Shown: positions 38,855 to 47,925 of the stretch, piece after piece
Layout of the letters: every line of letters begins with the position of its first letter
Position numbering within the stretch: position 1 is the first letter of the stretch
Notes under the pieces: generated by a model
The model's database searches: none
What the model was told of the DNA's origin: nothing
What the model saw: only the letters and a program-made list of their open reading frames with translations
Position numbers and translations under genes: made by a program
Assembly: GCA_016870515.1 (NCBI GenBank)
Contig: VGBL01000011.1
Coordinates: forward strand, 1-58,338
Length of the DNA: 58,338 nucleotides
DNA from: Actinomycetota bacterium
Lineage (GTDB): Bacteria > Actinomycetota > Actinomycetes > S36-B12
Direction of reading: 5' to 3'

Positions 38855-40039
38855 ATGGTCCTATCTTTAATGCCCGCCCCTCTGCCTGCCGATCAGCTCG
38901 CCCGCTCGCTTGCCCCGTTCGGTGAGAGCCGGATGCTGCCGGTCGCGGCATACACCTCCGATCAGGTTTTCGCCTGGGAGCAGCAGCACTTCTTTCGCGG
39001 CTGGCAGTGCATCGGTCGCAGTGACGAGATCGCCGAGCCGGGCATGCAGCGCGCGGACAAGGTGGGGGACACTTCGGTGCTGCTTGTCCGTCAGCAGGAC
39101 GGCACGCTAAGGGCCTTCGCCAACGTGTGTCGTCACCGCGGGCACGAGATCCTGCCGTGCGGGGCCTCCACCAAGGCACGAGCGATCACGTGTCCTTATC
39201 ACTCGTGGTCCTACAAGCTCGACGGGGATCTGTTCAGTGCCGCGGGCTACGGCGGCTTCGGCGACTTCGAGATGGCGGACTTCCCGCTTCGGCCCATCAG
39301 GCTTCAGGAGTGGCATGGCTGGATTTTCCTGGACATCTCCGGTCTCGCCGGGCCGCTGTCGCGGCACGTGACAGGCTTGGAGGAGCGCATCGCGCAGTAC
39401 TCACCCGAGCGACTGGTCGTGCAGGGCCGCCACGAATATGTCATCCAGGCCAATTGGAAGATCGTCATCGAGAACTACCACGAGTGCTATCACTGTTCCT
39501 CCATCCATCCCGAGCTTTGCCAGGTGAGCCCGCCGGAGAGCGGGGAGAACTGGGCGCCGAGCGCGGGTGCCTGGGTCGGCGGGTGGCAGGACCTGCGTCC
39601 CCACGCGATCACGATGTCCTTGGACGGGCACAGCGACGGGGTCTTCATCCCGGGGCTCAACGATGTGGAGAAGCGGCGCATCGACTACATCGGCATCTTC
39701 CCCAACCTGCTAGTGAGCTTGCATCCGGACTACGTCATGACGCACCGGATGGTGCCGCTGTCTGCCCGCGAGACATGGGTGGAATGCCAGTGGGCCTTCC
39801 CGCCGGAGGCACTGGGCAAGCCCGGCTTCAGCCCGGCGTACGCCATGGACTTCTGGGACATCACCAACCGCGAGGACTGGGGCGCCTGCGAGTCGGTGCA
39901 GCGCGGCATGGATAGCGGCTTCGCGCAGCCTGGGCCGCTGTCACCCGACGAGGACGGTATCTACCAGTTCGTCTCCATGGTAGCCCGCGGCTACGTCGGT
40001 CAGCCGCTACCGGCCGTGCAGCAGCACGCGACCGCCTAG
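38855..40039 (+). CDS. Rieske non-heme iron oxygenase alpha subunit (GbcA/Stc2-like)
   Basis: 394-residue oxygenase. The Rieske [2Fe-2S] ligands are in CRHRGH and CPYHSW (about residues 91-116), and the mononuclear iron ligands in NYHECYHCSSIHP with the Asp in FWDITNREDW. The layout matches betaine-demethylating Rieske enzymes (glycine betaine or stachydrine type), and the flanking genes support an N-methyl substrate, but the exact substrate is inferred. No dedicated reductase (GbcB/Stc4-like) is in the window. ATG at 38855; 38870 is an alternative. Confidence 0.85.
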   Translation: MVLSLMPAPLPADQLARSLAPFGESRMLPVAAYTSDQVFAWEQQHFFRGWQCIGRSDEIAEPGMQRADKVGDTSVLLVRQQDGTLRAFANVCRHRGHEILPCGASTKARAITCPYHSWSYKLDGDLFSAAGYGGFGDFEMADFPLRPIRLQEWHGWIFLDISGLAGPLSRHVTGLEERIAQYSPERLVVQGRHEYVIQANWKIVIENYHECYHCSSIHPELCQVSPPESGENWAPSAGAWVGGWQDLRPHAITMSLDGHSDGVFIPGLNDVEKRRIDYIGIFPNLLVSLHPDYVMTHRMVPLSARETWVECQWAFPPEALGKPGFSPAYAMDFWDITNREDWGACESVQRGMDSGFAQPGPLSPDEDGIYQFVSMVARGYVGQPLPAVQQHATA

Positions 40040-40274
40040 CCACTGCCGCCAACGACTCGTTCCCCGCCTGCGTGAACCCGGGAGGCAATCAGCCCCGCCG
40101 CCGGCGCAGGTCCGCTCCCACCTCGGCCCATGGCGGCAGGGGATCGGAGCGATCGGGCATCCGGGATGGGCTTACGCGGTCCTCCTACGGTGTCGTTAGG
40201 ATCCTCGCCAAAGGCCGATCCGTGGGTCAATCTGATTCTCCAACACCGTTGCCGAGGGAAGTCGAGGAATTGCT

Positions 40275-41570
40275 ATGTCATCGTCCCTCCGTCGTTCCGT
40301 CTCCCGTCGGCGTCTCCTGCAGGCGTCGGCCCTGGCCCTGCCTAGCGCGTGGGGGCTGGCAGCGTGCGCGCGAGAGTCGCCCCTGAGTGGCCCGATGGGC
40401 GCGGGATCCTCTGCCGCAGGATCGGCTGGTGGGGGCGCGACTTCCGCTCCGGCCGAACTCCCGATCGCTTCGCCGACCAATCCGGTCAAGTGGCCGATCA
40501 ACCCCGGCAACGAGCCCATCGCCTCGGGCCTTGAGCCCGAGGCCAACGCCACACTGCGCGTCTACAACTACGCGGACTACATCGACCTGGGCGTCATCGA
40601 TGATTTCCAGAAGGAGTACGCCGACTACAACGTCAAGGTCGAATACTCCACGTTCAACGACTACGATGAGGCGCTCATGAAGATCCGCAGCGGCAGCATC
40701 CCCTTCGATCTAACATTCCTGGGTTACCAGCTGATCGCACGCCTGGTGTACGGAAACCTGATCCGGCCGCTGAACCAGGACTACATCCCCAACATCGTCG
40801 ACGTGTGGGAGGAGTTCCAGAATCCGTGGTACGACCAGGGCTGGCAATACACCGTCCCCTACGTCGTCTACACGACCGGTATTGGCTGGCGCAGCGACCT
40901 GATCCCCGAGGACATCGGAGCTCGACCCAACCCCTACGACGTGCTTTGGGATTCCAAGTACGCCGGGGAAATCGCCGTGCTGGACGACTACCGCGAGGTC
41001 ATCGCGATGACCGTCCTGCGGGACGGTGGCACCGATGTGAACACCGCCGATCCCGCCGTCCTGGGGGCAGCGCGTGATGCGATGCTGGAGATGCTCCCGC
41101 TCAGCCAGCCGCGTGTGACTATCACTGGATACACCGACATCCCCGAGGGGGTGCTATCACTTGCGCAGTGCTGGTCTGGAGACCTGATAACCGGCCAGTA
41201 CTACATGCCCGAGGGAGCCGATCCCTCGGTCCTGCGCTACTGGAGCCCGCCCGATGGGCGAGGCAGAATCGACAATAACTTCATGTGCATTCTGACAGGC
41301 GGCGAAAACCCAGTGCTCGCCCACCACTTCATAAACTACCTGACAGGTGACGCCGTCTCGCGCAAGAACCTGTCCTGGACCGGCTACCAGCCCCCGCTAA
41401 GGTCACTGTCACCCGACTCGATGGTGGCCGAGGGACTCGTGCCGGCGAATCTCGCTGGCGCGGTGGTAATGCCGGAGTGGTTCCAGGTCGGCTATCCAGT
41501 CCTGGAGCTGCCACCAGAGGTGGAGGCCGAGTACCAGGCGATCTGGCAGCAGTTCAAGGCAGGTGCGTAA
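40275..41570 (+). CDS. PotD-like ABC transporter substrate-binding lipoprotein
   Basis: 431-residue extracellular solute-binding protein of the spermidine/putrescine (PotD/PotF) class. The signal has a twin-arginine run (SRRRLLQASALAL) and a lipobox at LAAC (about residues 28-31), followed by a Gly/Ala/Ser-rich linker. The body has the family look (LRVYNYADYIDLGVIDDFQKEY; YTVPYVVYTTGIGWRSD). In this cluster the ligand may be a quaternary or methylated amine rather than a polyamine. ATG at 40275 after GAGGAAT. The permease genes it needs are broken (next entry). Confidence 0.87.
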   Translation: MSSSLRRSVSRRRLLQASALALPSAWGLAACARESPLSGPMGAGSSAAGSAGGGATSAPAELPIASPTNPVKWPINPGNEPIASGLEPEANATLRVYNYADYIDLGVIDDFQKEYADYNVKVEYSTFNDYDEALMKIRSGSIPFDLTFLGYQLIARLVYGNLIRPLNQDYIPNIVDVWEEFQNPWYDQGWQYTVPYVVYTTGIGWRSDLIPEDIGARPNPYDVLWDSKYAGEIAVLDDYREVIAMTVLRDGGTDVNTADPAVLGAARDAMLEMLPLSQPRVTITGYTDIPEGVLSLAQCWSGDLITGQYYMPEGADPSVLRYWSPPDGRGRIDNNFMCILTGGENPVLAHHFINYLTGDAVSRKNLSWTGYQPPLRSLSPDSMVAEGLVPANLAGAVVMPEWFQVGYPVLELPPEVEAEYQAIWQQFKAGA

Positions 41571-42101
41571 GTGGGCAGTCGCTCCACAAGATTTCTCTGG
41601 CCCGTCCTTGGCCTCCCCGCGATGCTGGGGATCGCCCTGTTCTTCCTCATCCCGCTGTACGTCGTCTTCTGCGTTGCCTTCGGCACCGTGGACCCGATCT
41701 TCCGGTCGCCGGTGCCGATCTGGAACCCGCTCGAAGAGCAGTTCACCCAGATGGGAGTCGTCTGGGACCGGCTCCTCGGCCCGGACATTTTATACCTTCC
41801 GGCCGTGCTGAGGACGCTTCCTGACGTCATCGTCGCGGTCATAGCCTACCTCATCATCGCCATTCCCGTCGCTTACTTCACAGCAACATTCACCGGGAAG
41901 TGCCGCGGTCTGGTGCTCCCGCTGCTTGTCGCACCGTTCTTCATCCTCGGCGCCAGCGTCGGTCTGGCGACCGTCAACCACGCGGACAGCGTGACGGACG
42001 AGTGGTTGTCGGCGGACTTGACAGTCGTTATCGATGGCACGTCCTACCCGGCAACGCTGCACTTTGCGCCGTTCTACGATCCCGAAAGGCGGCTTCGCTA
42101 A
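41571..42101 (+). pseudogene. Chimera: PotB-like permease N terminus fused in frame to a GcvT-like C terminus
   Basis: 176 residues. Residues 1 to about 125 are the start of a PotB/PotH-type permease (N-terminal helix, long loop, then VLRTLPDVIVAVIAYLIIAIPVAYFTA and VLPLLVAPFFI). At about 41945 the sequence changes to LGASVGLATVNHAD and YPATLHFAPFYDPERRLR, the C terminus of a GcvT/DMGDH-type protein. It matches in kind the end of the FAD/GcvT gene at 44143-46608. The rest of the permease and most of a GcvT gene are missing. GTG at 41571 follows the potD stop directly. It is unlikely to work as a permease. Confidence 0.7.
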
Positions 42102-44139
42102 TGGCGATGGACCTGCGTCATGCCCTCCTGTTCGAGCCGGTGCAGATTGGTCCGAAGACGCTGCCCAATCGGTTCTACCAGGTCCCGCACGCCACGGGCT
42201 TCGGCTCAATCAAGCCACGGAGCCAGGCGGCCTTCCGTGGCATGAAGGCGGAAGGCGGCTGGGGGGGAGTCTGCGTCGAGTACGCGCCCGTGTCGCGCGA
42301 TTCTGAGGAGACGCCAGCAGTTGCGGCCGAAATTTGGGACGACCTTGATACGGCCAACCTGCGTTTGACCGCCGAGGCGGTGCACAAGCACGGTGCACTT
42401 GTGGGCATTGAGCCTTCCATGGTGGCGCCCTCAGCGTCAATGGAGCGTCGCGGGCTATGCGAATCGCCCCAAGCCCCCAGGGTGCTGAAATGATCTGGGC
42501 AAGCGGTGCCCGCGAGATGACAATGGGCGATATCTCGCGTGTGCAGGCGGACTTTGTGAACGCCGCGCGTCGTGCACGGGATGCGGGCTTCGACATCGTC
42601 TACGTCTACGGAGCCCACGGTTACCTCCTGACGCAGTTCCTGTCCTCCGTCACCAACCACCGACTCGATGCCTACGGCGGATCGCTCGCCAATAGGGCGC
42701 GATTCCATCTTGAGACGGTGGAGGCCGTCAGGCAGGCTGTTGGCGCTGATTGTGCGATCGCCACCCGCATGTGCGTCGACGGCCGTGACAGCATCCCTGG
42801 GATCCATGTCGACGAAGTGCTCACGGTCATCTCGTGGCTCGATCCCCTCGTCGATCTCTTCGACGTCAATGTGGGCGAGTGGGCCGAGGACTCTGGCACC
42901 TCGCGCTATTTCGACGAGGGGCACCAGCGACCCTGGGTGATGCGTGTACGCGAGGCGACGGACAAACCGATCGTCGGAGTGGGCCGCTACACCAGCCCCG
43001 ATGTCATGGCCTCGATCATCCGCAGTGGAGCGGTTGATCTCATCGGGGCCGCACGGCCAGCGATCGCCGACCCCTTCCTGCCGCGCAAGATAGCTGAGGG
43101 GCGGTACGGCGATATCCGCGAGTGCACGGGATCCAATATCTGCATCCTCAAGGAGGAGACCTTCGCGCAGGTGGGGTGCGTGCAGAATCCCACGGCGGGC
43201 GAGGAGTACCGCCGAGGATGGCACCCAGAGGAGGTTCCCCCCATTGATCAGCCCGAGCGAGCAGCGCTCGTGGTGGGTGCCGGGCCGGCGGGCATGGAAT
43301 GCGCCCTGACCCTTGCCCGCCGCGGCCTGGCAGCCGTGCACCTTGTGGAGGCTGAGCCGCAGATTGGCGGCCACCTGCGCTGGACCCGGCAACTACCTAC
43401 GATGGGCGACTGGGGTCGCATCGTCGACTGGCGTGTCATACAACTCGGGCGGGAGCCGGCCATCGAGGTCGTCACGGGACGCCGCCTCACGGCCGATGAG
43501 GTAGCCGACTACGGCGCCGACATCGTGGTCATCGCCACTGGCTCTCGGTGGGCCTTCGATGGGACGCAGCCGGGCACGGACGCGATCATCGCGAATTCCG
43601 ATCGTGCCCTCACCCCCGAGCGCATCATGGCGGGCGAACGCCCGGCAGCCGATCAGCCGGTCGTGGTGTACGACGCGGAGGGTTACTACGTGGGACCAGG
43701 CATCGCCGAACTGCTGGCCCAAGAGGGCTACGACGTACACCTCGTGACGAGTCACTCGGTGGTCTCACCCGTGTCGGATGCCACACTGGAGGGTGACTTG
43801 CTCAGACGTCACCTGCACCAGATCGGAGTGCACATGCACACCAACATTGTCATCTCATCCCTCGCGAACGGCGAGGTGCGTGGTCAGACATCAGTGGAAC
43901 AGGAATGGTTTCTACCGGCTGCCTCGGTGGTGCTCGTCACCCACCGGCAACCGGACGATGAACTCGCACGGCAACTGCAGGAGCAAGGACTCACTGTGCA
44001 CGTCATCGGCGACGCCTTACTGCCGTCCATGACGTCGGAGGCGATCTTCGACGGCCACCGGCTCGCGCGTGAAATCGATGGGCCGCATCCGGACTACCCC
44101 CTGGCCTATGCGCGTGAGCGAGCGGACGGGGGAGCCTGA
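42101..44139 (+). pseudogene. Trimethylamine dehydrogenase/StcD/DgcA-like flavoenzyme, frameshifted
   Basis: Family of TMADH, DgcA and StcD: N-terminal (beta/alpha)8 FMN domain, Fe-S motif, then FAD/NAD-binding domains (VVGAGPAGMECALTLARRG). It demethylates dimethylglycine, methylproline or trimethylamine. Residues up to ASMERR are in one frame (from ATG 42101, overlapping the previous stop as TAATG). From SRAMRIAPSP the protein continues in another frame up to the stop at 44139, so there is a frameshift near 42445-42455. The Fe-S cluster motif reads ECTGSNIC then VGC: one of four cysteines is Ser. Full length would be about 680 residues, as in the family. Confidence 0.78.
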
Positions 44140-44142
44140 CAC

Positions 44143-46608
44143 GTGGACAGGCTTGCGGATCGCACTCTGTCGGCGGCGAACATCGCCGCCGACGCGCGAC
44201 AGGCTCCGCCGCGGAAGGCAGACGTGGTCATCGTCGGCGGGGGGATCATCGGATCGAGTATCGCCTACCACCTTGCCCTTGAGGGCGTGACCGATGTCGT
44301 CGTGTGCGAGCGCAACACCCTCACCAGCGGAACCACCTGGCATGCCGCGGGCCTGGTCGCCGGAGCACGCGGGACGATCACCATGACCGAGCTGGCGTCC
44401 TATGGCCGGGCCTTCTACTCGACGCTCGGCGCGCTCAGTGGCCTCGACGTGGGCTTCAGTGCTCCCGGATCGCTCAGCCTCGCGCGACGACCGGAACGTG
44501 CCGACGAGCTCGCTTACGCGTGCGATATCGCTGACCACTGCGGCATCGAGGCGCGCATGGTCGATGTATCCCAGGCACAGCGGCTGTGGCCCCTGCTGGA
44601 TCCGGATGGGATCGTCGCGGGCCTGCACTTCCCTGGGGATGGCTACGTGAATCCTGGATATGCAGCGCTGGCATTGGCGAAGTCGGCGCATGCGCTCGGA
44701 GTGGCGTTGCGGGAGGACTGCGGCGTCACAGCAATCGATGTCGACGGCGGCCGAGTGCTCGGGGTCCAGACAACGCGCGGCGCTATTGGTGCGCGCACGG
44801 TCGTCCTTGCCGGCGGCCTGTGGACCCGAGACCTGGCTGCCACAGTCGGTGTGGCCGTGCCGCTTTATGCCGCGGAGCACGTGCACGTGCGGTCGGCGCC
44901 CCTGGGTGCCGACGTCACGGGGTTGCCCGTGCTCAGGGATGTGGACAACAGCTACTACATCCGCGCGGAAGCTGACTGTCTCCTCCTTGGGGCCTTCGAG
45001 CCGCGCGGACTACCGCGAGCATCCACCCGGATCGGGATCGATGGCCACGCGACCTTCGAGCCGGACTGGGATCACATCGCTGGCATAAAGGCGGCAGCGG
45101 AATGTGCCGTGCCGGCTCTCACCGACGCGGGCTACGACCGCTTCATCAACGCTCCCGAGAGCTTCACCCCGGACACGTCATTCGTCATGGGGCAGACCGC
45201 CGAGATCGGAGGCCTCTTCGTCGCGGCGGGCATGAATTCGCAGGGGATCATCTATGCCCCGGGAGTGGGCCGGGAGATGGCTCGCTGGATCAGGCAGGGC
45301 TCCCCGTGCTTTGACTCCAGCGCCGTCGATGTCAAGCGCTTCTCCCCGCACCAGGCGAACCGCCGCTACCTGCACGAGCGCACGCGCGAGAGCCTCGGGC
45401 GCCTCTACGCGATGCACTGGCCGGGCTATCAGTCGCAGACCGCCCGCGGCGTCCGCCTGAGCCCGCTGCACTCTCGTCACCGAGAGCTCGGTGCGGTCAT
45501 GGGCGAGGTGAACGGCCTCGAGCGACCCCTGTGGTACGGCGCCCCGGCCCTCGAGGATGCCTACGACTTCCGTCGGCCGGGGTGGCATGACGCCGTCGGC
45601 CGGGAGCACGCGGCAGTGCGCGAAGGGGTCGGCATCATCGATCTGAGCGGCTTCGCGAAGTTCGAGGTGGCGGGTGCGGGAGCACTCAATGCACTCCAGC
45701 GCGCGTCGACCGCCGACGTCGACCTGCCGATCGATGGGGCAGCGTACACGCTCTTCCTCAACGATGCTGGCGGCATCGAGGCGGACGGCACCATCACGCG
45801 GGTCGCGCCCGATCGATTTCTCGTGGTGACGCCGTCTTTCAGTCGTCACCGGATGCTCTGGCACCTCAGGCGACACGCGACGGCCGAGGGCGCCGTGGTG
45901 GTCGACGCGACCGCGGGGATGGGGGTGATCGGCGTCTTTGGGCCACAGAGCCGCAACCTCATGTCCCGCGTGTCACCGGAGGACTGGTCGGGCACTGCGC
46001 AGCCCTATTTCACGGGCCGCTGCGTGGAGATCGGCGATGGCTTCGCCTACGCGCTGCGCGTGAGCTTCACCGGTGAATTGGGCTATGAGGTCTACTGCGA
46101 CAGTGACCTCGCGATGAATGTCCTGGACGCACTGCTAGTAGGCGGCGAGGATCTGGGCGTGGTCATGATCGGGTACCTCGCGCTGGATTCTCTCCGACTG
46201 GAAAAGGGCTACCGTCACCTCGGTCATGACATGGGGCCGGTAGATGATCCGCGATCGGTGGGGCTGGGATTTGCGGTGGCATGGGACAAAAGTGTCGACT
46301 TCACGGGCCGGTTGGCACTTGCTGGTCGAGGCGGACCGACCTCACAGGCGATTCACGTGGCGGTCGCGGACCCTGCGGTGCGGCTCTGGGGTGAGGAGAC
46401 CGTCTACGCAGGCGACGAGCCGGTCGGTCGCATCACCAGTGGGACCTTCGGCCATACCCTCGGCCGTTCGGTGGGCATCGCTACAGTGAATGCGCGCGTC
46501 GATCCTCACGAGGACGAGCTGAGCGTTCGAGTGCGAGGTGCTCGGCATCTTCTCGAGGCGAGCACGCGCGCGTTCTACGACCCCTCCGGGGAGCGAGTCC
46601 GGGCCTGA
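44143..46608 (+). CDS. Dimethylglycine/sarcosine dehydrogenase-like FAD-GcvT protein
   Basis: 821-residue fusion of an N-terminal DAO-type FAD domain (VVIVGGGIIGSSIAYHLA at about 28-45) with C-terminal GcvT domains. SGTTWHAAGL carries the histidine that covalently binds FAD in dimethylglycine and sarcosine dehydrogenases. The GcvT part (from about residue 430) would receive the methyl-derived carbon on tetrahydrofolate, giving 5,10-methylene-THF. Length and motifs look complete. GTG at 44143 with GGGGGAG upstream. Likely in one operon with the flavoenzyme upstream. Whether it uses dimethylglycine or sarcosine is not resolved. Confidence 0.88.
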   Translation: MDRLADRTLSAANIAADARQAPPRKADVVIVGGGIIGSSIAYHLALEGVTDVVVCERNTLTSGTTWHAAGLVAGARGTITMTELASYGRAFYSTLGALSGLDVGFSAPGSLSLARRPERADELAYACDIADHCGIEARMVDVSQAQRLWPLLDPDGIVAGLHFPGDGYVNPGYAALALAKSAHALGVALREDCGVTAIDVDGGRVLGVQTTRGAIGARTVVLAGGLWTRDLAATVGVAVPLYAAEHVHVRSAPLGADVTGLPVLRDVDNSYYIRAEADCLLLGAFEPRGLPRASTRIGIDGHATFEPDWDHIAGIKAAAECAVPALTDAGYDRFINAPESFTPDTSFVMGQTAEIGGLFVAAGMNSQGIIYAPGVGREMARWIRQGSPCFDSSAVDVKRFSPHQANRRYLHERTRESLGRLYAMHWPGYQSQTARGVRLSPLHSRHRELGAVMGEVNGLERPLWYGAPALEDAYDFRRPGWHDAVGREHAAVREGVGIIDLSGFAKFEVAGAGALNALQRASTADVDLPIDGAAYTLFLNDAGGIEADGTITRVAPDRFLVVTPSFSRHRMLWHLRRHATAEGAVVVDATAGMGVIGVFGPQSRNLMSRVSPEDWSGTAQPYFTGRCVEIGDGFAYALRVSFTGELGYEVYCDSDLAMNVLDALLVGGEDLGVVMIGYLALDSLRLEKGYRHLGHDMGPVDDPRSVGLGFAVAWDKSVDFTGRLALAGRGGPTSQAIHVAVADPAVRLWGEETVYAGDEPVGRITSGTFGHTLGRSVGIATVNARVDPHEDELSVRVRGARHLLEASTRAFYDPSGERVRA

Positions 46609-46681
46609 TCGCGGCCGTCCGCGTAGCGGGCTTGCGCCCGTGACGACGATACCTGGCACGACGGACCCGGATACCTAGATC

Positions 46682-46810
46682 ATGGAGCCCGGCAGCCCCA
46701 TCTCCCTGCAGACTCATGACTTTCCGACCTTCCTCGAGGTGAGCGCAGACGTCGACGGGGTCGCCGAGTCGCGGGCTCGCCACCGCGTCACCGCACTCGC
46801 CAGCCAGTAG
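46682..46810 (+). CDS. Possible small protein, 42 residues
   Basis: ATG at 46682 to TAG at 46808. Sequence begins MEPGSPISLQTHDF. No ribosome site and no recognisable family; reported only because it occupies the otherwise empty gap before the SGNH gene. Its stop codon lies inside the TAGCGT hexamer proposed as a promoter for that gene. May well be chance. Confidence 0.15.
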   Translation: MEPGSPISLQTHDFPTFLEVSADVDGVAESRARHRVTALASQ

Positions 46811-46813
46811 CGT
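46808..46813 (+). promoter_or_regulatory. Possible -10 hexamer, leaderless start of the SGNH esterase gene
   Basis: TAGCGT, 6 nt before the GTG at 46820. No ribosome site is present. The same TAGCGT-6 nt-GTG arrangement recurs at the next gene (47606). Confidence 0.35.
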
Positions 46814-46819
46814 AGGCGG

Positions 46820-47608
46820 GTGCTTCGAGCTGCCCTTGCCTGTGCTGCCGTCATCGCGACGGCGAGCCTCGGGTTCTCCTTGGCTGCGGCGGCGCCTCCG
46901 CAGGTGGCGGCCCTGGGCGACTCATACATGGCTGGAGTCGGGGCGGGCGACTACGCCGTGACCGACGACTGCCGGCGCTCGGCGCGCTCCTACGCCGCCG
47001 ACGCGACCCGGCGCACCGCGTCGGCGCTGATCGACGAGTCATGCCCCGGGGCCCGCATCCCCCAGGTACTCCAGCAGGCCAGCCTCGTGCCTGCCGGCGC
47101 CAGCTTCGTGCTGGTGCAGGTGGGCGGCAACGACGTCGGCTTCTCCTCAATCGCCATCGCGTGTCTCGTGCCACAGGGCGGCAGCTGCCTGGATCGAATC
47201 GCCGAGTCCGAGGCAGCCCTTCCGGCCATCGGCGCAGGGCTGCAGGACATTGCGCGGGCCGCGCGCACCCGTGCGCCACGAGCCACCATCGTCTTTGCCG
47301 GCTACCCGAGCCTCCTCTCCGGAGCTCGCGCGTGCGCGTCATCAGCGATCGGCTCACTGCTAAACATCGCTGAGATCCGGGCCATCATCGAACTGCAAAG
47401 GCAACTCGACGCGACCATCGCCGCGGCCGCCAAGGCTGCCGGTGCCCGCTACATCGACTGGCCCCGAGCGGTCGACCAGCATTCCCTGTGCTCCCCCAGC
47501 CCGTGGTTCGTTACCCCGTTCTCCGGTGACCCCCAGGACTCGCTCCATCCCACCGCCAAGGCCTACGCGAACATGGGCCGATCCGTCGCAGACCTCCTGC
47601 GCCGATAG
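46820..47608 (+). CDS. Secreted SGNH/GDSL-type esterase
   Basis: 262 residues with an N-terminal signal (about 1-25, ending AAAAPPQ). Blocks of the SGNH hydrolase fold are present: block I ALGDSYMAG with the nucleophile Ser, block III VGGNDVGF with Asn, and block V DSLHPTAKAY with the catalytic Asp and His. Substrate is unknown; related enzymes are lipases or esterases. It has several cysteines, consistent with disulfides in an exported protein. GTG at 46820. Confidence 0.88.
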   Translation: MLRAALACAAVIATASLGFSLAAAAPPQVAALGDSYMAGVGAGDYAVTDDCRRSARSYAADATRRTASALIDESCPGARIPQVLQQASLVPAGASFVLVQVGGNDVGFSSIAIACLVPQGGSCLDRIAESEAALPAIGAGLQDIARAARTRAPRATIVFAGYPSLLSGARACASSAIGSLLNIAEIRAIIELQRQLDATIAAAAKAAGARYIDWPRAVDQHSLCSPSPWFVTPFSGDPQDSLHPTAKAYANMGRSVADLLRR

Positions 47609-47611
47609 CGT
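47606..47611 (+). promoter_or_regulatory. Possible -10 hexamer, leaderless start of the small membrane protein gene
   Basis: TAGCGT spans the stop codon of the SGNH gene and lies 6 nt before the GTG at 47618. No Shine-Dalgarno sequence. Confidence 0.3.
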
Positions 47612-47617
47612 TCTCCC

Positions 47618-47908
47618 GTGTCCGTCGCCGCCATCACATTCTGGTTCCTCGGGATCTTCCTCGCCCTCATCGGCCTGGTCTTCGCCCTCTATGGCATGTC
47701 GAGCGAGAGGTCCTACTGGGCCCAGCGGGACCCTTCCGGCAATGCAGCACGGGAGGCCACGCCTTTCTCACGGGTCTTCACTCACTTCTGGCGCATCGCC
47801 ATCAGCGACGAGCGGGCGCCCCTGCGCATCGCCGCCATCGGCGTCACCCTGGTCTTGCTCGCGATCGTGGCATTCATCTTCGCGATCATTTTCACCGCCA
47901 CGGGCTGA
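47618..47908 (+). CDS. Small two-helix membrane protein, function unknown
   Basis: 96 residues with membrane helices at about 6-26 and 70-92, separated by a polar loop (SSERSYWAQRDPSGNAAREATPF). No family assigned. 9 bp separate its SGNH neighbour's stop and its GTG, and it is followed immediately by the YihY-family gene, so all three may be co-transcribed. Confidence 0.6.
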   Translation: MSVAAITFWFLGIFLALIGLVFALYGMSSERSYWAQRDPSGNAAREATPFSRVFTHFWRIAISDERAPLRIAAIGVTLVLLAIVAFIFAIIFTATG

Positions 47909-47925
47909 CCTTGGCTTCAACCTTC

